Part shown: piece after piece, positions 21,265 to 34,145 of the stretch
Layout: each line of letters starts with the position of its first letter
Position numbering within the stretch: the stretch's first letter is position 1
NCBI GenBank assembly: GCA_030141605.1
Contig: JAQGDQ010000941.1
Location: 1-64,000 of the forward strand
Reading direction: 5' to 3'
DNA from: Tubiluchus corallicola
Taxonomy: Eukaryota > Priapulida > Priapulimorpha > Priapulimorphida > Tubiluchidae
Length of the DNA: 64,000 nucleotides
The notes under the pieces: model-generated
What the model saw: only the letters and a program-made list of their open reading frames with translations
What the model was told of the DNA's origin: nothing
Database searches by the model: none
Made by a program: the position numbers and the translations under genes

Positions 21265-21672
21265 AACATAAAGCTTAAAAAATTCACTTACTGCCTTTTT
21301 ACATACAGGACTTCAATCGGCAGTCACGTTGTATAAAACATGCAAATTTAAACTCCCGCGATGACCGTTAGATGCAGCCATTTTGATGAGAAGTCATTTG
21401 AAACAAGTTTAGATAACAGAGAGTAAACTTTGAAACAAATAATCGGAACATTCGTGGCGCGCTAACTGAGTAAAATTTTAAATTACTGCATGTTGTCACA
21501 AAGATTAATAATAAGTTTTTGGTTTGTCAGGGGCGCACCCAGGAGCGACATTTTACCAATTGGTGAAAACATTTTAAATAATTAATAATTTTCTTTTCTA
21601 GTTACGTAAGTCTTTCCAGTAGGTAAGCGGAACGCTGAGTAATATAACTTTGCATGGAAAGTTTTTTGGGAC
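21265..21672 (-). mobile_element. Old dispersed repeat, family A copy 2
   Basis: Reverse-complement copy of 2065-2505 (TTCACTTACTGCCTTTTTAC, GATGACCGTTAGATGCAGCC, AAGTCTTTCCAGTAGGTAAG). Confidence 0.55.
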
Positions 21673-22162
21673 ATAGTTTAACATTGACTTTACTTCCCTG
21701 ATTTACACTGTGCGTAGTGACATCAGGTAATGACACATAGTCATTGTAACGTCATGTAATGGCGCGGTCAGAACAGTGTTACGGGAGATTTAAAATGAAA
21801 ACAAACAAAAATTCCGTTTAATGCGAGTACGATATACGCACAAAATTTCCGTAAAGTAATATTTTTTTCAAGCCGATTTTTCTGAAACCTACTTCAATTA
21901 CCCCTTTTCTTGTTCTTTAACGATGCTGAAGGTGGCGACACGTTATCGTTTCTCAGAGGGACCAATTACCAAAGCAGGTGTCATTGCAATAATCAACATG
22001 CGTCATTTAATGACCTTATTAACGCAATTTATTCAATTTGTGTGATTGTTAGATGTTTTTAGAAGAATGTGATATCTATTTATTGATTATTTTCACCCAG
22101 CGTTAATGCATGATAATATTACGCAGGTGCAACACAGAAATCTGTAACGTTGAATTGAACTA

Positions 22163-22828
22163 CAGTCTAGCCTCGTTATCTCGCCACTGTCCGTCTAGGG
22201 CAAATTTTTGGCGAGAGGCGAGTATGGCGAGATAACGGGAATATAACGAAGTTAGTCTATATGTATATACATAATAGTTGATTAACATAGTGTTCCTCTA
22301 TGTACATATAAAATATATTTCGCATTATGATACCAATCAACATTAAATTAGAAATGAAAACATTAAGACAAAACAGTTTTCGCTTCAGAGACATCATGTA
22401 AAGTTGCTCACACTTTGTGGAAACTCAAACTTAAACGCAGCTTTGGTGTTATAGAATAAGGATATCGGTGACGCTTTAGTTTCTCTGCGCATTAACCAAC
22501 CACAGCACTCCTAATCTAATCCTGGTGAGACACACACTAGATTAATTATGTCTGTCTATCGAGTACAGCAGCATTGTTTACATACCGCGGTTATATTGAT
22601 CGACACACGGTATATGTATTGATCGATTCACCTCTGAGTTTGTCTGTTTGGCGACATAACGAATATAGTTTACACAAGCACTCATCCTAACATGACGTGG
22701 CGAGGGCGAGAAGCGAGGGTGGCGACTTAACGAGGTAAATATCAAAGCAGGAAATCCGTCCTGGTACTTTCTGTGGCGAGAGACGAGTTTGGCGGCATAA
22801 CGAGGGGCGAGATAACGAGGCTAGACTG
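22163..22828. mobile_element. pogo-like MITE (CAGTCTAGCCTCGTTATCTCGCC ends)
   Basis: The first 23 bases are the exact inverse of the last 23, and TA stands on both sides. CAGT ends with TA duplication are typical of pogo/Tigger elements. Sub-terminal GGCGAGA motifs recur inside. No transposase. Confidence 0.9.
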
Positions 22829-23263
22829 TATTTTGCAAGGAGGCAAGTTTAGGAGGCTGATGTTTCAACTTTGCGTGTAACGTCCTACTTCATTAATGCA
22901 TTTCATGGCTATATAATTTCTTACTTATTTTAGTACATCATTTCACTGCAGGGTTGATATTTGAGATTTCACGATAGCAGCAGATTTTATACTAAATAGA
23001 AATTTTTCTCCTAATCACCTCTTAAGTAGTTTTTTAGGATTATAGGAAAACTGTTTCTGATCATTTGATCATCATTATTGGCATTACTATCGAATTCAAT
23101 GACTGTAGATGACTACAACTACAATGACTACGACTACAACGATGACTACGACTACAACTACAATGACTACAACCAAACTTCGCAAAGACAGCTGTGATTC
23201 AACGTTTAATCTTGAAAGACGTCTTTTTTATAATTAACTTGGTTGCCGTCCTGCCATAACCCC

Positions 23264-23398
23264 GTACATTAACTGGGTACTTCAGTTAGGCAGTCCATTC
23301 CAACTGTCCTCTGCTTTGTGATGTACTTTTTGTACATTAACTGGGTACTTCAGTTAGGCAGTCCATTCCAACTGTCCTCTGCTTTGTGATGTACTTTT
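23264..23398. repeat. 68-bp tandem duplication
   Basis: GTACATTAACTGGGTACTTC to TGCTTTGTGATGTACTTTT occurs twice in a row, nearly identical. Confidence 0.92.
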
Positions 23399-24390
23399 CC
23401 ACACTTGTTAGTTATTTAGACATTTTATATATAAAAATTGCTTGTTAAATTATTTGCTTGAGTTTAATCATTTCCTACGTTACAGGAAAGAGTTATATAA
23501 ACAAGTTCTGTATGTTACACAGGGAAATAGTCTAAAATGCTGAAAGTAATTTTTTGATAAAGTATAAACTGGATAAATATGTAAGAATATCTACTCGCTA
23601 GTAGAGAGTGCATTGTTTCCCTCTAATTAGCATTAAGTATCTAAATTTCAACTACAATTACTGGACTGCAGTCCTGTAGTGTAAAAAGTACAGTAAAGTA
23701 TTAATATCAATGTCTTTATTATATATTATATTATTAATATAATATAATATATAATATGTATTATTAATATATTGATATAATATTATATAATATTAATATC
23801 AATCATCTAAAATTTCCAAATTATCAATTAGCAATGGAATAAACCTAGCGTTACTATATTTTTGAAACAACACCTAATCAAAAGTTTGGAATTGAGTCAG
23901 GATTTAAAGAAGAAATCTTTGGATTGCAAATCTATTGTTGTGACCATTAGACCACCCAGCCCCTTGTGTTGTTTGATTGAAATGGCCGAATGTGTTTCTG
24001 CTTTTATTGTTAAATCGGTTTTACTTTGCAAAGTGCGGCTAGTCTTAATTTACCAATTTTATTTTTTATGTCTGCGAGAGACATCTGAGAAACTTCTAGA
24101 AGGTGCAATAATTGTCTGTGATTTTAAACAAAATTTGCATTTTATCGTTGTTTGTCTTGTTTGTTTATTGCTGTATTGCAAAACCCAGTCTGCAAGTATG
24201 TGGCAATATTTACCATCAGTAAGTTAAGAATATTTCCTGTTTCTTCAGCTTTTAAGTTAAATTCAATAGCCAAAGATAAATGTTAAAACTTTGGTGCAAA
24301 AAAACTTTTTGACTCGACTGCTTTTTGCCAGTTTTTACAGTTTTTGTTTTTCATGGTGCAAACTTGACCGAGTTGTTCTAACGAGTATTG
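23399..24390. other. Intergenic, AT-rich
   Basis: AT palindromic run at 23715-23800 and a tRNA-like remnant near 23905-23970 (-); nothing else recognised. Confidence 0.45.
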
Positions 24391-24395
24391 TGTAG

Positions 24396-24720
24396 ATGGT
24401 GGTGACGATGATGATGATGATGGTGGTCATGATGATGATGGTGATGGTGACGACGATGATGATGGTGGTCATGATGATGATGATGGTGGTGGTCATGATG
24501 ATGATGGTGATGATGATGGTGGTGATGATGGTGGTGACGATGATGATGGTGGTCATGATGATGATGATGATGGTGGTGACGATGATGATGATGATGGTAG
24601 TGGTCATGACGATGATGATGATGGTGGTCATGATGATGATGATGATGGTGGTGACGATGATGATGATGGTGGTGACTGTGATGATGGTCATGATAATGAT
24701 GATGATGGTGGTGACGATGC
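24396..24720. repeat. GAT/GGT trinucleotide repeat
   Basis: Imperfect (GATGATGGTGGT)n. Long His- or Met-rich frames here are repeat artefacts. Confidence 0.95.
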
Positions 24721-25139
24721 AACTGTTTACTTAGCCTTATCCACTTGTCCTTGTGAAATTTTTGCACGGAAAAAGTTTGTTCCTAAGCTGATCTGTTAAA
24801 TTCTGACACGTCTGATGTTATGTTCCAAAACTTAAAGTTGCCCAAAAGAACTATAATATATATAGTAGTTTTCTAGCATGGGATGGTCTACTCAGCAAGA
24901 ATATTTATTTATGATATTTTTACTTTTACCGTTGGGCAGTGTATTGGAAGGGTGGCAAGATTCTGTTTTGTACGGTGCAGTGAGTGATGACTTTGTCAGT
25001 GTGTTGACCATTCTGGTTTTCAGTACATATGGATACCTGTGAGTTTACATGTCAGTTAAAACACAAGAAAACGATCTTTATAAACAAAGCTTAGCAATTT
25101 CGTCTAGAAATTTTGTATCACTTACACGCTGTTTTATTC

Positions 25140-25445
25140 CATTTAGTGCGTTGGCAGTGATGCCGTATAAAATTTGTAAATTGAACTTCTGCAATGGCTG
25201 CTATGCGTAGCCGTTTTAATGGTAAGTCATTTGAAACAACGTTAAATATATATATATAATAATCTTTATCTGCCATTAAAATACATTGATAATCACTGAT
25301 AAAAACTTTACAGAGATGATCAATCAGTGTTAGTTAATAAAAACTTACACTGCTAAAGGCAAATGCGTCAGTGCAATCTAAACTACTGTGCAGTAATGGA
25401 AAGTAACGACGAATAAAATCAAACATATTTACAACTATGCACAAA
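25140..25445. mobile_element. Dispersed repeat fragments shared with a channel intron
   Basis: 25245-25445 (TAATCTTTATCTGCCATTAA, CAATCTAAACTACTGTGCAG) is the inverse of 49490-49680. The left part belongs to family A. Confidence 0.55.
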
Positions 25446-25744
25446 TATATATATATAAATTCTGGATTAGTGTGTATGTTGTCGTACCGGTGTGATGGTA
25501 TTTCATATCTGGTTAATATTAGTGATTTTAATTTTGTTTTAAATGCTGATAGGGACTTGATTTGTTTAACCTGTATTGGTAGAGAATTCCAAAGTGGAAT
25601 TGCTTGCTTGATTACAGAGTTCGTTCCAAAAATTTACCACTGATGATGTGTAAAAGTTTAAAAATTCATCTGGGCGTTCATAGAATACTCTTTGCTAACT
25701 AGGCTAAAGTTTAAATTGCTTTGTATTGTCATTAAGATACATAA

Positions 25745-25828
25745 TATGGTGAATCAGTGGTGCACACTGGGATGGTGAGTCAGTGGTGCACACTGGGATG
25801 GTGAATCAGTGGTGCACACTGGAATGGC
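25745..25828. repeat. 31-bp tandem repeat, three units
   Basis: GGTGAATCAGTGGTGCACACTGG-type units. Confidence 0.85.
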
Positions 25829-25954
25829 GATGCATTTATTTTTCTAGTTGGAGTTTTCCCGATTCATAAGTCTTTCAAGCAGGCAAACATAAAGCTAAGC
25901 AGTGTAACTTATAGTTAGAACACCACAACTTTATTAGAACTTTTTTATTGACAT

Positions 25955-26275
25955 GGTTAAAAAATCATGTCAAACGTTTCTACAGAGCTACTGCTGTCAT
26001 CATCAGTGGTAAATTTTTACAAAACATAAAGCCAGTTTATATTGGCAGAGCCTATAGTATAGAACGTTATGCACTAATTATGTTAAAACTTTTGTGAAAG
26101 TGAAATTTATTGACGAAAAGAGGTTTAGTTTAAGGGCGGCGAAAAGAAATGAAAAAGTTGTAAGTTGTGTAAAACCACTTTAAGAGAAGCCAGATTGGTA
26201 CTGAACTGGTTGTTTGTTTATAAAAATTTACCACTGATGATGACCAAACATTTGACATGATTTTTGAACTATTTA
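25955..26275. repeat. Foldback with about 55-bp arms
   Basis: TCATGTCAAACGTTTC..CATCATCAGTGGTAAATTTT at 25966-26018 returns inverted at 26222-26268, with about 200 bp between. A small foldback element is possible. Confidence 0.6.
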
Positions 26276-26637
26276 AATTAAAGGTTTCAGTATAGCAGTG
26301 GCGTTTTAGCTATGAATGTTTTTAAGTGCCTGTAACAAAAAATTAAAGTAACTTAGTGTGGAAAATTCTTTGGGATATTGTTTAAAATTCCCCTTCCCGT
26401 TGAAGATTCCCTGTCTTGGTGTTTTTGTATGATATGATCTTACGTAATGCCAGAAAGTGCAATTATACTGTTTGAGTTTGTAACATTGTTCTATTCATTT
26501 CTTCTGTAGAAAAAAGTTGTTCCTTTGAGTAAAATCAAAAAGCTTTATACAGATTTGACGCGACAAAAATGCAGTTTATTAGTGAAGAGAACAGAATGAT
26601 TTAGGGGAGAAAAAGGGAGAGAAAAAACTGTTGAATT

Positions 26638-26883
26638 CAGGGCCTATTTCAGCCTAAGCGAGGCCCAGGGCAGTGGGGCGTGTGAAGCTAGCGCCCAGAA
26701 AATTTTTGAACTGCTAGAATGCCGGAGAAGCATTTCGAAAAGAAAATATGGAGTTATACAGTTGTTAGAGGAAAGAACAATTGAAAGAGAAACTGCCTTA
26801 TTCTCAAGACCAGTCCGTAATACTTGTCAATACTGGCAAATAGCGCGCGTGCAGTAAGAGAGGGGGAGACAGAGAGAGAGAGA

Positions 26884-26942
<59 letters not shown>

Positions 26943-26984
26943 GGGGGGAGGGAAAGAGAGAGAGAAAGGGAGAGAGAGAGAGAG

Positions 26985-27041
<57 letters not shown>

Positions 27042-27156
27042 GCGGCAGTATGTTCGCATAAAGCAAAAAAATGTTACCTTCGCGCGAGGTCCCCTGGACG
27101 GTGAGGCCCCGGGGAAGTATCCCCACTTCACCCCCCCCCCCCCAAAATAGGCCCTG
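26638..27156. mobile_element. hAT-type MITE (CAGGGCCTATTT ends) with GA microsatellite inside
   Basis: CAGGGCCTATTT and AAATAGGCCCTG are inverted and flanked by the octamer GTTGAATT on both sides. A (GA)n run fills 26868-27040. Confidence 0.85.
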
Positions 27157-27164
27157 GTTGAATT

Positions 27165-28818
27165 CCCAAAGTTATTTAACTCAGTAACTATTTTTAATTA
27201 TTTTTCTTGAAAAAGTCAGCCACATCACATTGTCATTGTTACAAAACTATATAGGCTTGCAAAGTGACAAAAAGGCTTTATGAGCAGATTAGTGTGTTGA
27301 CCAGCATCACAGTCAAAATGCTTCCAGTTTTTCTTACAGAACTTTGTGAAGTAAATGTACATCGTTGTGAGATATACGTTACATAATAAAAGTTTCACAA
27401 AAATTTTTGTAGACGTACCTTACTTAATAAAGTCTTTGTCAGATTTTTGTCTACAAAGTTTTGTAATAAACAGCTGGAATGTCTGGACTGTTGTGCTGAA
27501 TTACTTATATATGCTGTAAGACCATTTTAGGTCCACAGTTTTGTACTTACAGTATTTATTGAAGCATTATATTATCAATTAGCTTAGCTGACTTTAGTGT
27601 GAGCAAATCTGTCTGTCAAAGAAAAATATGCATTTTGCTTTTTTGACTGTAATGAAATTTATTTTGTGTGTCATGTTGGATACCAAAGAATTCAAATTTA
27701 GTATTTTTTAATGTTTCTTATTACATCAGGTGATTCTATTTTGTTATAGTTGCATTAAATTTGTTACGAATATTGTTAAATTTTAATAAAAATTACTTTA
27801 TATTAATTAAAAATGTCTCTGCTGTTTCCCTTGTACCATGAGAATTTTTACATTTGTATCATGAGAGTATTAATTAATATTTTGTTTTAGTATTTTATTA
27901 AAAAAACATTTACATTTTAGCATAAAAGTCTTAGCAAAAATAGGCATTATTATTCCAAAGAGATTAATACAACATAACATAGTGACTTAAATCTAGGAAT
28001 CTGATAAAGAATTGCATCAGTTAACTATCTACATGTTATCACAAAATTAATAACAATCGTTTTATTCACATACAAATGATTTTGCTTTTGATGTATAAAT
28101 AATGATACATACAATAATGATGTATACAAATGATGTATAAATAATCAAATGTAGTACATAGATTGTTTAGTCTGGTTTAGATGAGGCTTTCATTTACACT
28201 TTTATATACCATGCATTAAACAGAACAAATTTATTACAATATGATAAAGATGAATATATATATATATATATATATATGCTTGAGGCGTATAGAACTTGTT
28301 ATTTGAGAAAAATATTTTGAAATAGTTAACACTGCTGCTCTTTTAAAAAAATTCAGCTGTTTTAAAAAACGTGCTGTTGATTTGATGCGTGCTCGTCTTT
28401 AAAACGTAACACTTAATGTTAAACTAGGAAAATCAACCAAGCAACGACTTAGTTAAGTATTCACGTCCTGAAAAGTATGTGAACTACGCTTAACCTCGAT
28501 TAACAATAGCTAATGACACAATATTTGTCCAATACAAAACAGTATTTGCAAACAAATTGAATGTACAAAAGTAATTATGTTACAACTTACATATACAATA
28601 ATAAAGCACATTCATCTACAATTATATACAATCAAGTAGATCGCTAATAATGAAGAAATCTACCGTAAATACAAATAAACAGCACAATACAGTGGCGCCA
28701 TGTACAGTGTCATAGTTCTATAAAATATTACGATCAAACTTTAAGCTTAATCTTAATTGTCGAAATAATATTGTATGTAAAATACTCTAAAACTTAATTT
28801 TGTCTTAAAAAGTTTCAA
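27165..28818. other. Intergenic and FoxQ2 3' flank, AT-rich
   Basis: No coding signal; short (TA)n at 28255-28276. The FoxQ2 3' UTR must lie at the right side, but no clear poly(A) signal can be fixed. Confidence 0.5.
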
Positions 28819-29871
28819 TCACGAGTGAGAAAACTTTTGCATTCTTCGTAACAACGAAAGTCTGTAACTATGATCAGCTGCAGGTGACCAGGGAATCCCT
28901 AGAGAAGCGGGACCGGAGAAAGAGGGTAGAGGTGTCAGCCTAGGAGAAGGTGAGAATTGTGCGTAGTTTGTTGGGATTGGGGCAGAGAAGGCAGGCAAGG
29001 GAGTATAGTTAGCTGTTGGAATGGCTGTGCAAAATTGGACTGGTGCTGGTGGTGGAAACGAAGCTGCAGCTATTTGCGATGCTGATGCTGCAACTCCTGC
29101 AGGATGTTGGCATGACGACATTTGGTTGAACATCAGCGATCTCTCCTTTTCGACATGGGACCTCAATACATCAGCCGGATTTAGATGCATGGGATAATAC
29201 GGAGCAAAGCGGGGATAGCTGGAAGTGAGCAACAGCGACTTCCTTGCACGACGTCTAGCCTGTCTCCGGCGGAAGTCACCTTTGGAAAAGTCCTCTATGT
29301 TTGCCGGATGGATGGCCCAATAGTTGCCTTTTCCGGTTTCGCTACGGCCTATCTTGATGAAACACTCGTTCAGGGACAGATTGTGTCTAACGCTGTTCCT
29401 CCAGTACCGGTCCTCATTGCGGAAGTACGGATGTGAGTCCATGATAAACTGATAGATTTCGCTCAACACCATTTTCTTTTCTGAGCTGCTCAAGATGGCC
29501 TTGGATATTAACGCTATGTAGGATTCACTGGGTTTCTTTACCGTCGTCGACTTTCCTTCTCCGTGTCCGTCGTCGCTTTCGTAACCCGATGACGTAGTTG
29601 GTGAGGAACCTACCGCCTTTGCGTGCTTCTCTTTTGACGTGGAATCCACTTCCCCGTCGCGAAGACAGCGCTCTTTTTCTAGATGATCGGACGGTCGATT
29701 GAAGCCGCCCGTCTGTTGTGCAATTCTGTCTGAAGATGGCGCTTCTCGAAGCTGTGTGCTGGAATCCAGGTATTTAAATTGACAAGAGTCTACTGATTGG
29801 GAGGAGTCGTCCATTTCAGCTGCACTTAGTTTCTCTCCCGCAATGATGTGATCAATGTTGAACAAAGTCAT
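28819..29871 (-). CDS. foxq2: Forkhead transcription factor, FoxQ2 type, complete single exon
   Basis: A 350-codon open frame with its own start and stop and no intron. Residues about 112-205 are a forkhead domain: KPSESYIALI, KKMVLSEIYQFIMDSHPYF, recognition helix WRNSVRHNLSLNECF, then GKGNYWAIHPANIEDFSKGD and a basic tail RRRQARRRAR. Ser-Glu in place of the usual PYSYIALI, together with AIHPAN and GDFRRRQARRR, points to FoxQ2, an anterior/aboral patterning factor in many invertebrates. Residues 4-10 (FNIDHII) fit the EH1 pattern FxIxxIL that recruits Groucho. The start is the first ATG and puts EH1 at the very N-terminus, as in several FoxQ2 proteins. The flanks are low-complexity Ser/Pro/Ala. 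Placement within the Fox family is from motif memory; another class is possible but less likely. Confidence 0.82.
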   Translation of the reverse strand: MTLFNIDHIIAGEKLSAAEMDDSSQSVDSCQFKYLDSSTQLREAPSSDRIAQQTGGFNRPSDHLEKERCLRDGEVDSTSKEKHAKAVGSSPTTSSGYESDDGHGEGKSTTVKKPSESYIALISKAILSSSEKKMVLSEIYQFIMDSHPYFRNEDRYWRNSVRHNLSLNECFIKIGRSETGKGNYWAIHPANIEDFSKGDFRRRQARRRARKSLLLTSSYPRFAPYYPMHLNPADVLRSHVEKERSLMFNQMSSCQHPAGVAASASQIAAASFPPPAPVQFCTAIPTANYTPLPAFSAPIPTNYAQFSPSPRLTPLPSFSGPASLGIPWSPAADHSYRLSLLRRMQKFSHS

Positions 29872-30091
29872 ACTAAACTATTTATTGGTTCTGTACTGCA
29901 GGTCGTTTTTCACACTTAAAACATTTGTTACTAAAAGTCCGTCTTCCCTTGAAAACTTTACAATGAACTAACAGCAGCAAAAACAACGTCTAAGTTCAAC
30001 TCTTTTCACAACTAACTGCATTCGCGAACTTTCAGGACGGTCAAACGTAAACTAAACTGTTCCAAGTCGCCTTCAGGACAGGCTAAAGTAA

Positions 30092-30155
30092 TCACACTTG
30101 AGGTCTCTGTGATTGGTTCCTAACAAGACGCTTGAGGGCTCTGTGATTGGTTCCC
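30092..30155 (-). promoter_or_regulatory. Duplicated CCAAT box upstream of FoxQ2
   Basis: Read on the FoxQ2 strand, GAACCAATCACAGAG occurs twice, 34 bp apart, about 240 and 275 bp before the start codon. The surrounding 30 bases are repeated too, so this is a small promoter duplication. CCAAT in this orientation and distance suits NF-Y. No TATA box is evident. Confidence 0.45.
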
Positions 30156-30750
30156 AACACTAGACGTCACTCAGCTAACTTATTGTTGCCTTTAACGAAG
30201 TTGTTAATAAACTTGTTGTCATGGAGTGTTGTAAACAAAACGCAGAACAATGAACGATAGATTATCACAGCTAACCCCAAGCACCTGCTTAAAGAACCAA
30301 GCTGTAAATGCGCCATTTTGCGCAGACCCTGAAGCTATCATTGTTATAATCTGGATGCGTGGCTGTGCCAGGATTGCGTGTAATCATGTCGTAATCATCA
30401 GCTAAGCGCTATTGATTAATTGATAAAACAAATAGAGTGGCAGCGAGTTAAACCTGTCCCGCCCTATTCTCTGTCAAGCATTGTCCCAAACATCTTGTTA
30501 TCTGTAGCAGACAATAAGCTCGCTAGGGGGCGTCCAGTGGGAAGTCCAGGTAGTCTCTACGTCCAGTGGTTTGCGTCAGACGCCCACTAAATCTGGCGTG
30601 GGCGTTTGATTCCCCGAGTCTGTCACTGGAGAACGTACAAGAAACTCTTCTACTTGATGAAAAATCCCTCAAATTCAATTATTAAACAAGGAGGGAACAC
30701 GACTGTACTGTATCACTGGTTTATCTTCAAGTGAAGGGGAAAAGGAAAAA
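30156..30750. other. FoxQ2 upstream region
   Basis: Moderately GC-rich unique sequence; could hold regulatory DNA. Nothing specific recognised. Confidence 0.4.
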
Positions 30751-30756
30751 CCTACA

Positions 30757-31085
<329 letters not shown>

Positions 31086-32226
31086 CATCAGTCTATTACT
31101 GATCATTTTAACTAGAATTTTAAATTCATTGTTTATTTTTGTTCATTAAAGCTATTCATCTGTAGTTGACACAGAACTTTCATAGTGCTAGTTTTCTAGC
31201 TAGAGTCATCCACAGAGTGAGGTACGTGACTGATGCTTTAATATGTTCATATACAATGCAAGTGAGACTGGTCCTATGTGCAAAGACGTATAGGGTTCAT
31301 TGTATACACAATAAATTGACTATAACTACAGATAAAACAAAACAAAAAATAGACTATAAACAAACGCGAAGCGAGACTTGATCAACTGATGATTTTTACT
31401 CAAATACAAATATTTTAACACCCAATACGAGAGCCACCTTCTCTTTCACAAAATTTTCTCTTTCCCTTTACTTAAAAAAATGCCTGTAAAATTCCAGCAA
31501 CCAAAGCCTGCTTTGATTTTTCACTTGGAAAAAAATCAAATGCAGTAGATGGTTCTAGTTCCGTATTTTTATTACATTTTGAACTGACATCAACCATTTA
31601 TAAGAGGGGTAACAAACCTAGAAGAAACTTCAACAGCATTTTTCTCTCAAGGTTCTGTAACTATGTGGTCTCAAGTGCCCTCTTCAAAAAATCGAGTTTG
31701 GTATGCCTACTTTTCAGCTATAGGTCCCATGCATAAATCCAAAATGGCGTCCGTCAAACCCCAAAATCAATTATATCTCTTAAACCGTAGAACCTAGGTG
31801 AAAAAAAATGCTATTGACAGTACGAATCTGCACCACAGGATACCAAAAATTTCGTTCTTTTTCATCTATAATGTAAAATTGAATGTGAGCAATACGCCCA
31901 TGTAGCTGTTCTATACTTGCCATCCTCTCTATCTCTATGTTTTGTTCTTTAACCATCACCGTAATAAATGAAAAAATTGCTAACATTTGCATCGTTGAAA
32001 CGAAACTTTGATCCTAAAAATTTTTTAATCGTGCAGTTATAAGTACGTTGTGGGCCTAATTAAATTACAGCCTTACTAAGACAGGCAACGCCCGTTCACT
32101 CGTTTCATTGAAATAGATTATTAAAATTGAATGCAATCCATTTTAAGCCTACGCTGCAGTACAGCTACTTTAAACGACGTTTGTTTAGACTGAAACTTAA
32201 ATTTACCTCTTTTGAAGTTTTCTATC
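31086..32226. other. Intergenic, no feature seen
   Basis: Unique AT-rich sequence. Confidence 0.5.
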
Positions 32227-32229
32227 ATT

Positions 32230-32786
32230 ATCAAGGCCATTATGACAGAGCGTGGCTCACCACAGCAATTCTATAATAGAGGTCTAGAACACATTATGAT
32301 CTTTATTATGAGGTAGAGTAGACCTATTGGTAGATAGTGGTTTTACTTTGCAAAGGTGTTTAAAGAAAAAAATTATCAAAAATAATGAGATGAATTACAA
32401 TTAATTCTTAATTTCGAATATAAGATTAATAATAGAATGACCCCCACAGTCACCAATAAATTACCGAAAACATTCTTGTAGTTAAAAGATCGAGACTGAA
32501 GTGATTGTTTTATAAATACTTTTCTAAAAAACCCCTGCTTTAATTTGCTTAGCTGATAATTCTTAGTTGTTTGAGGCTAAAATGTCAAAGTAACCTTGGA
32601 GTTTTGCATGCCTAACAGATTGAGACTAATTTCAGATTAAAACAAATCTATTTAGAAACGGGTACTTTATTCCATACTAAAAATTTCTGAGGCCATTATG
32701 AATTCTGGGACCACTATTATAGAATATAGTCGGTGAGCCCACTATACTATAGACTATGGTGAGCCACGCTCTGTCATAATGGCCTG
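32230..32786. mobile_element. Candidate MITE with 28-bp inverted ends
   Basis: GGCCATTATGACAGAGCGTG GCTCACCA at the left returns inverted at 32758-32785. No target duplication recognised; class unknown. Confidence 0.6.
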
Positions 32787-33550
32787 CTCTAAATAAGTCA
32801 GACGCCACGTTGTGTAAGAATTTTCTCTTGTTTAAGGAAGTTTGTCTCACAGCTTGCGACGAGGTGATGCAAGAATATAATGAGGTGCAAGAACAACTGC
32901 AGTGTGTCACAAGCCAGGGGAGGAGAAATTTAATAAACTTCATTATCTTCACCCCCGACGTGCGAGAAACTCTAATAAGTGCACTTTGCGCAGGCGCGAA
33001 GACAATTATCGATTCAGGACGCACCGCGGGACAGACAACAACTAGAACAATGCCGAGGACGCGAAGGCTGGCAGTTTTGCTGAAGCTTGAAGTAGTTTGT
33101 TGGTAAAGGTAAGTGATTCAAGTGAATCACTCGAGATCAGCGATGTTTCATTTAAAACTTTCCTGCCTTCAAGTTCTCATAAAATTAAGATAACGAACAT
33201 TATGTTTCACGTAGTCTATTCTAACCCATTCCATTTTATTCTATTCTGTCCTGTCCTATCCTGTTCTGTGCAACGCTGTACCCGTCCTGTTTGATTTAAC
33301 CCCATTCTATTCCACTCTGTTCTGTTCTAGTCCAGCAATAGTTGAAAAATACTCATGTCATAAGCTGGATCACTCCAACTTCTAAATAATTTCAAAGTTT
33401 TTCTTGCTTTTTCTCTCGTCTCATCCCATTTCAACTTCTAGTACATCTTTCCATTCTTCACTTCCTGTCTTTTTCATCTTCTTGCCTGCATCTTTCCTGA
33501 ATTGCTTGTTTGGTTTATTCTATTGTTTCTTATGGTACGGTCCTCTAAAA

Positions 33551-33963
33551 CAGGGGTGTGAAAACTGCGGCCCGCCGAGAGATCTTGTTCGGCCCGCGAA
33601 GAGGTTTGTCAACCTAATGAAAGTGCGGCCCATGCGATCCAGCTGAAGTCTGCGCCAATATCGCAAAGACAGTGCGGGTAGTTTTTTCCTCTAGATCGGA
33701 TGGCATTAACCCTTACAAGACCGTTGTCGCGTAATGTCGCTGTCGGACATGACGAAATATATGGTTTTTAATATAAGTTTTAATAACTTCTAAAATAGTT
33801 TCTTGAGTGTAGTAAGCAGTAGTAATGATGTGACAGATCAGATGCAAAAAAATCGTTATTAGGTCCTACTGTACTTGGCTCCTTGACCAAACTGCATGTG
33901 GCCCACAGGAACTGCGGGAATGTTTAATGTGGCCCGGCTAGTCAGATAATTTGCACACCCCTG
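33551..33963. mobile_element. hAT MITE family 1, copy 2
   Basis: CAGGGGTGTG..TTTGCACACCCCTG ends and a body shared with copies 1, 3 and 4. The octamer CTCTAAAA stands on both sides, a perfect target duplication. Confidence 0.92.
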
Positions 33964-33999
33964 CTCTAAAAGCTAAAATGCAGCACTTTGGAATGTAAG

Positions 34000-34145
34000 A
34001 CCAACTCATCGTCAGACGGACGTCATTACGAATGATAACCCTCTGAAACAGGGACCGACATGCTAGGGTACGTATCCTTTTTCTCAACAAGGCGGTCACC
34101 CGTGCATTCACAGACCAGCTCAGCGTTGCTTAACTTCAATCAATA
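34000..34145 (-). mobile_element. 5S-rRNA-derived SINE fragment, copy 2
   Basis: On the - strand GAAGTTAAGCAACGCTGAGC then GGTCTGTGAATGCACGGGTG ACCGCC follow 5S rRNA closely, and the tail matches copy 1 at 3930. Confidence 0.65.

Noticed and set aside
24335-24767. His-rich and Met/Val-rich frames
   Set aside because: Translations of a GAT/GGT trinucleotide repeat.
32810-33106. 98-codon frame in the intergenic region
   Set aside because: No recognisable domain, overlaps no splice structure, and lies just beyond a foldback element.
34085-34145. Possible 5S rRNA gene
   Set aside because: Only the internal promoter part is 5S-like and a shared non-5S tail follows; a SINE fits better.
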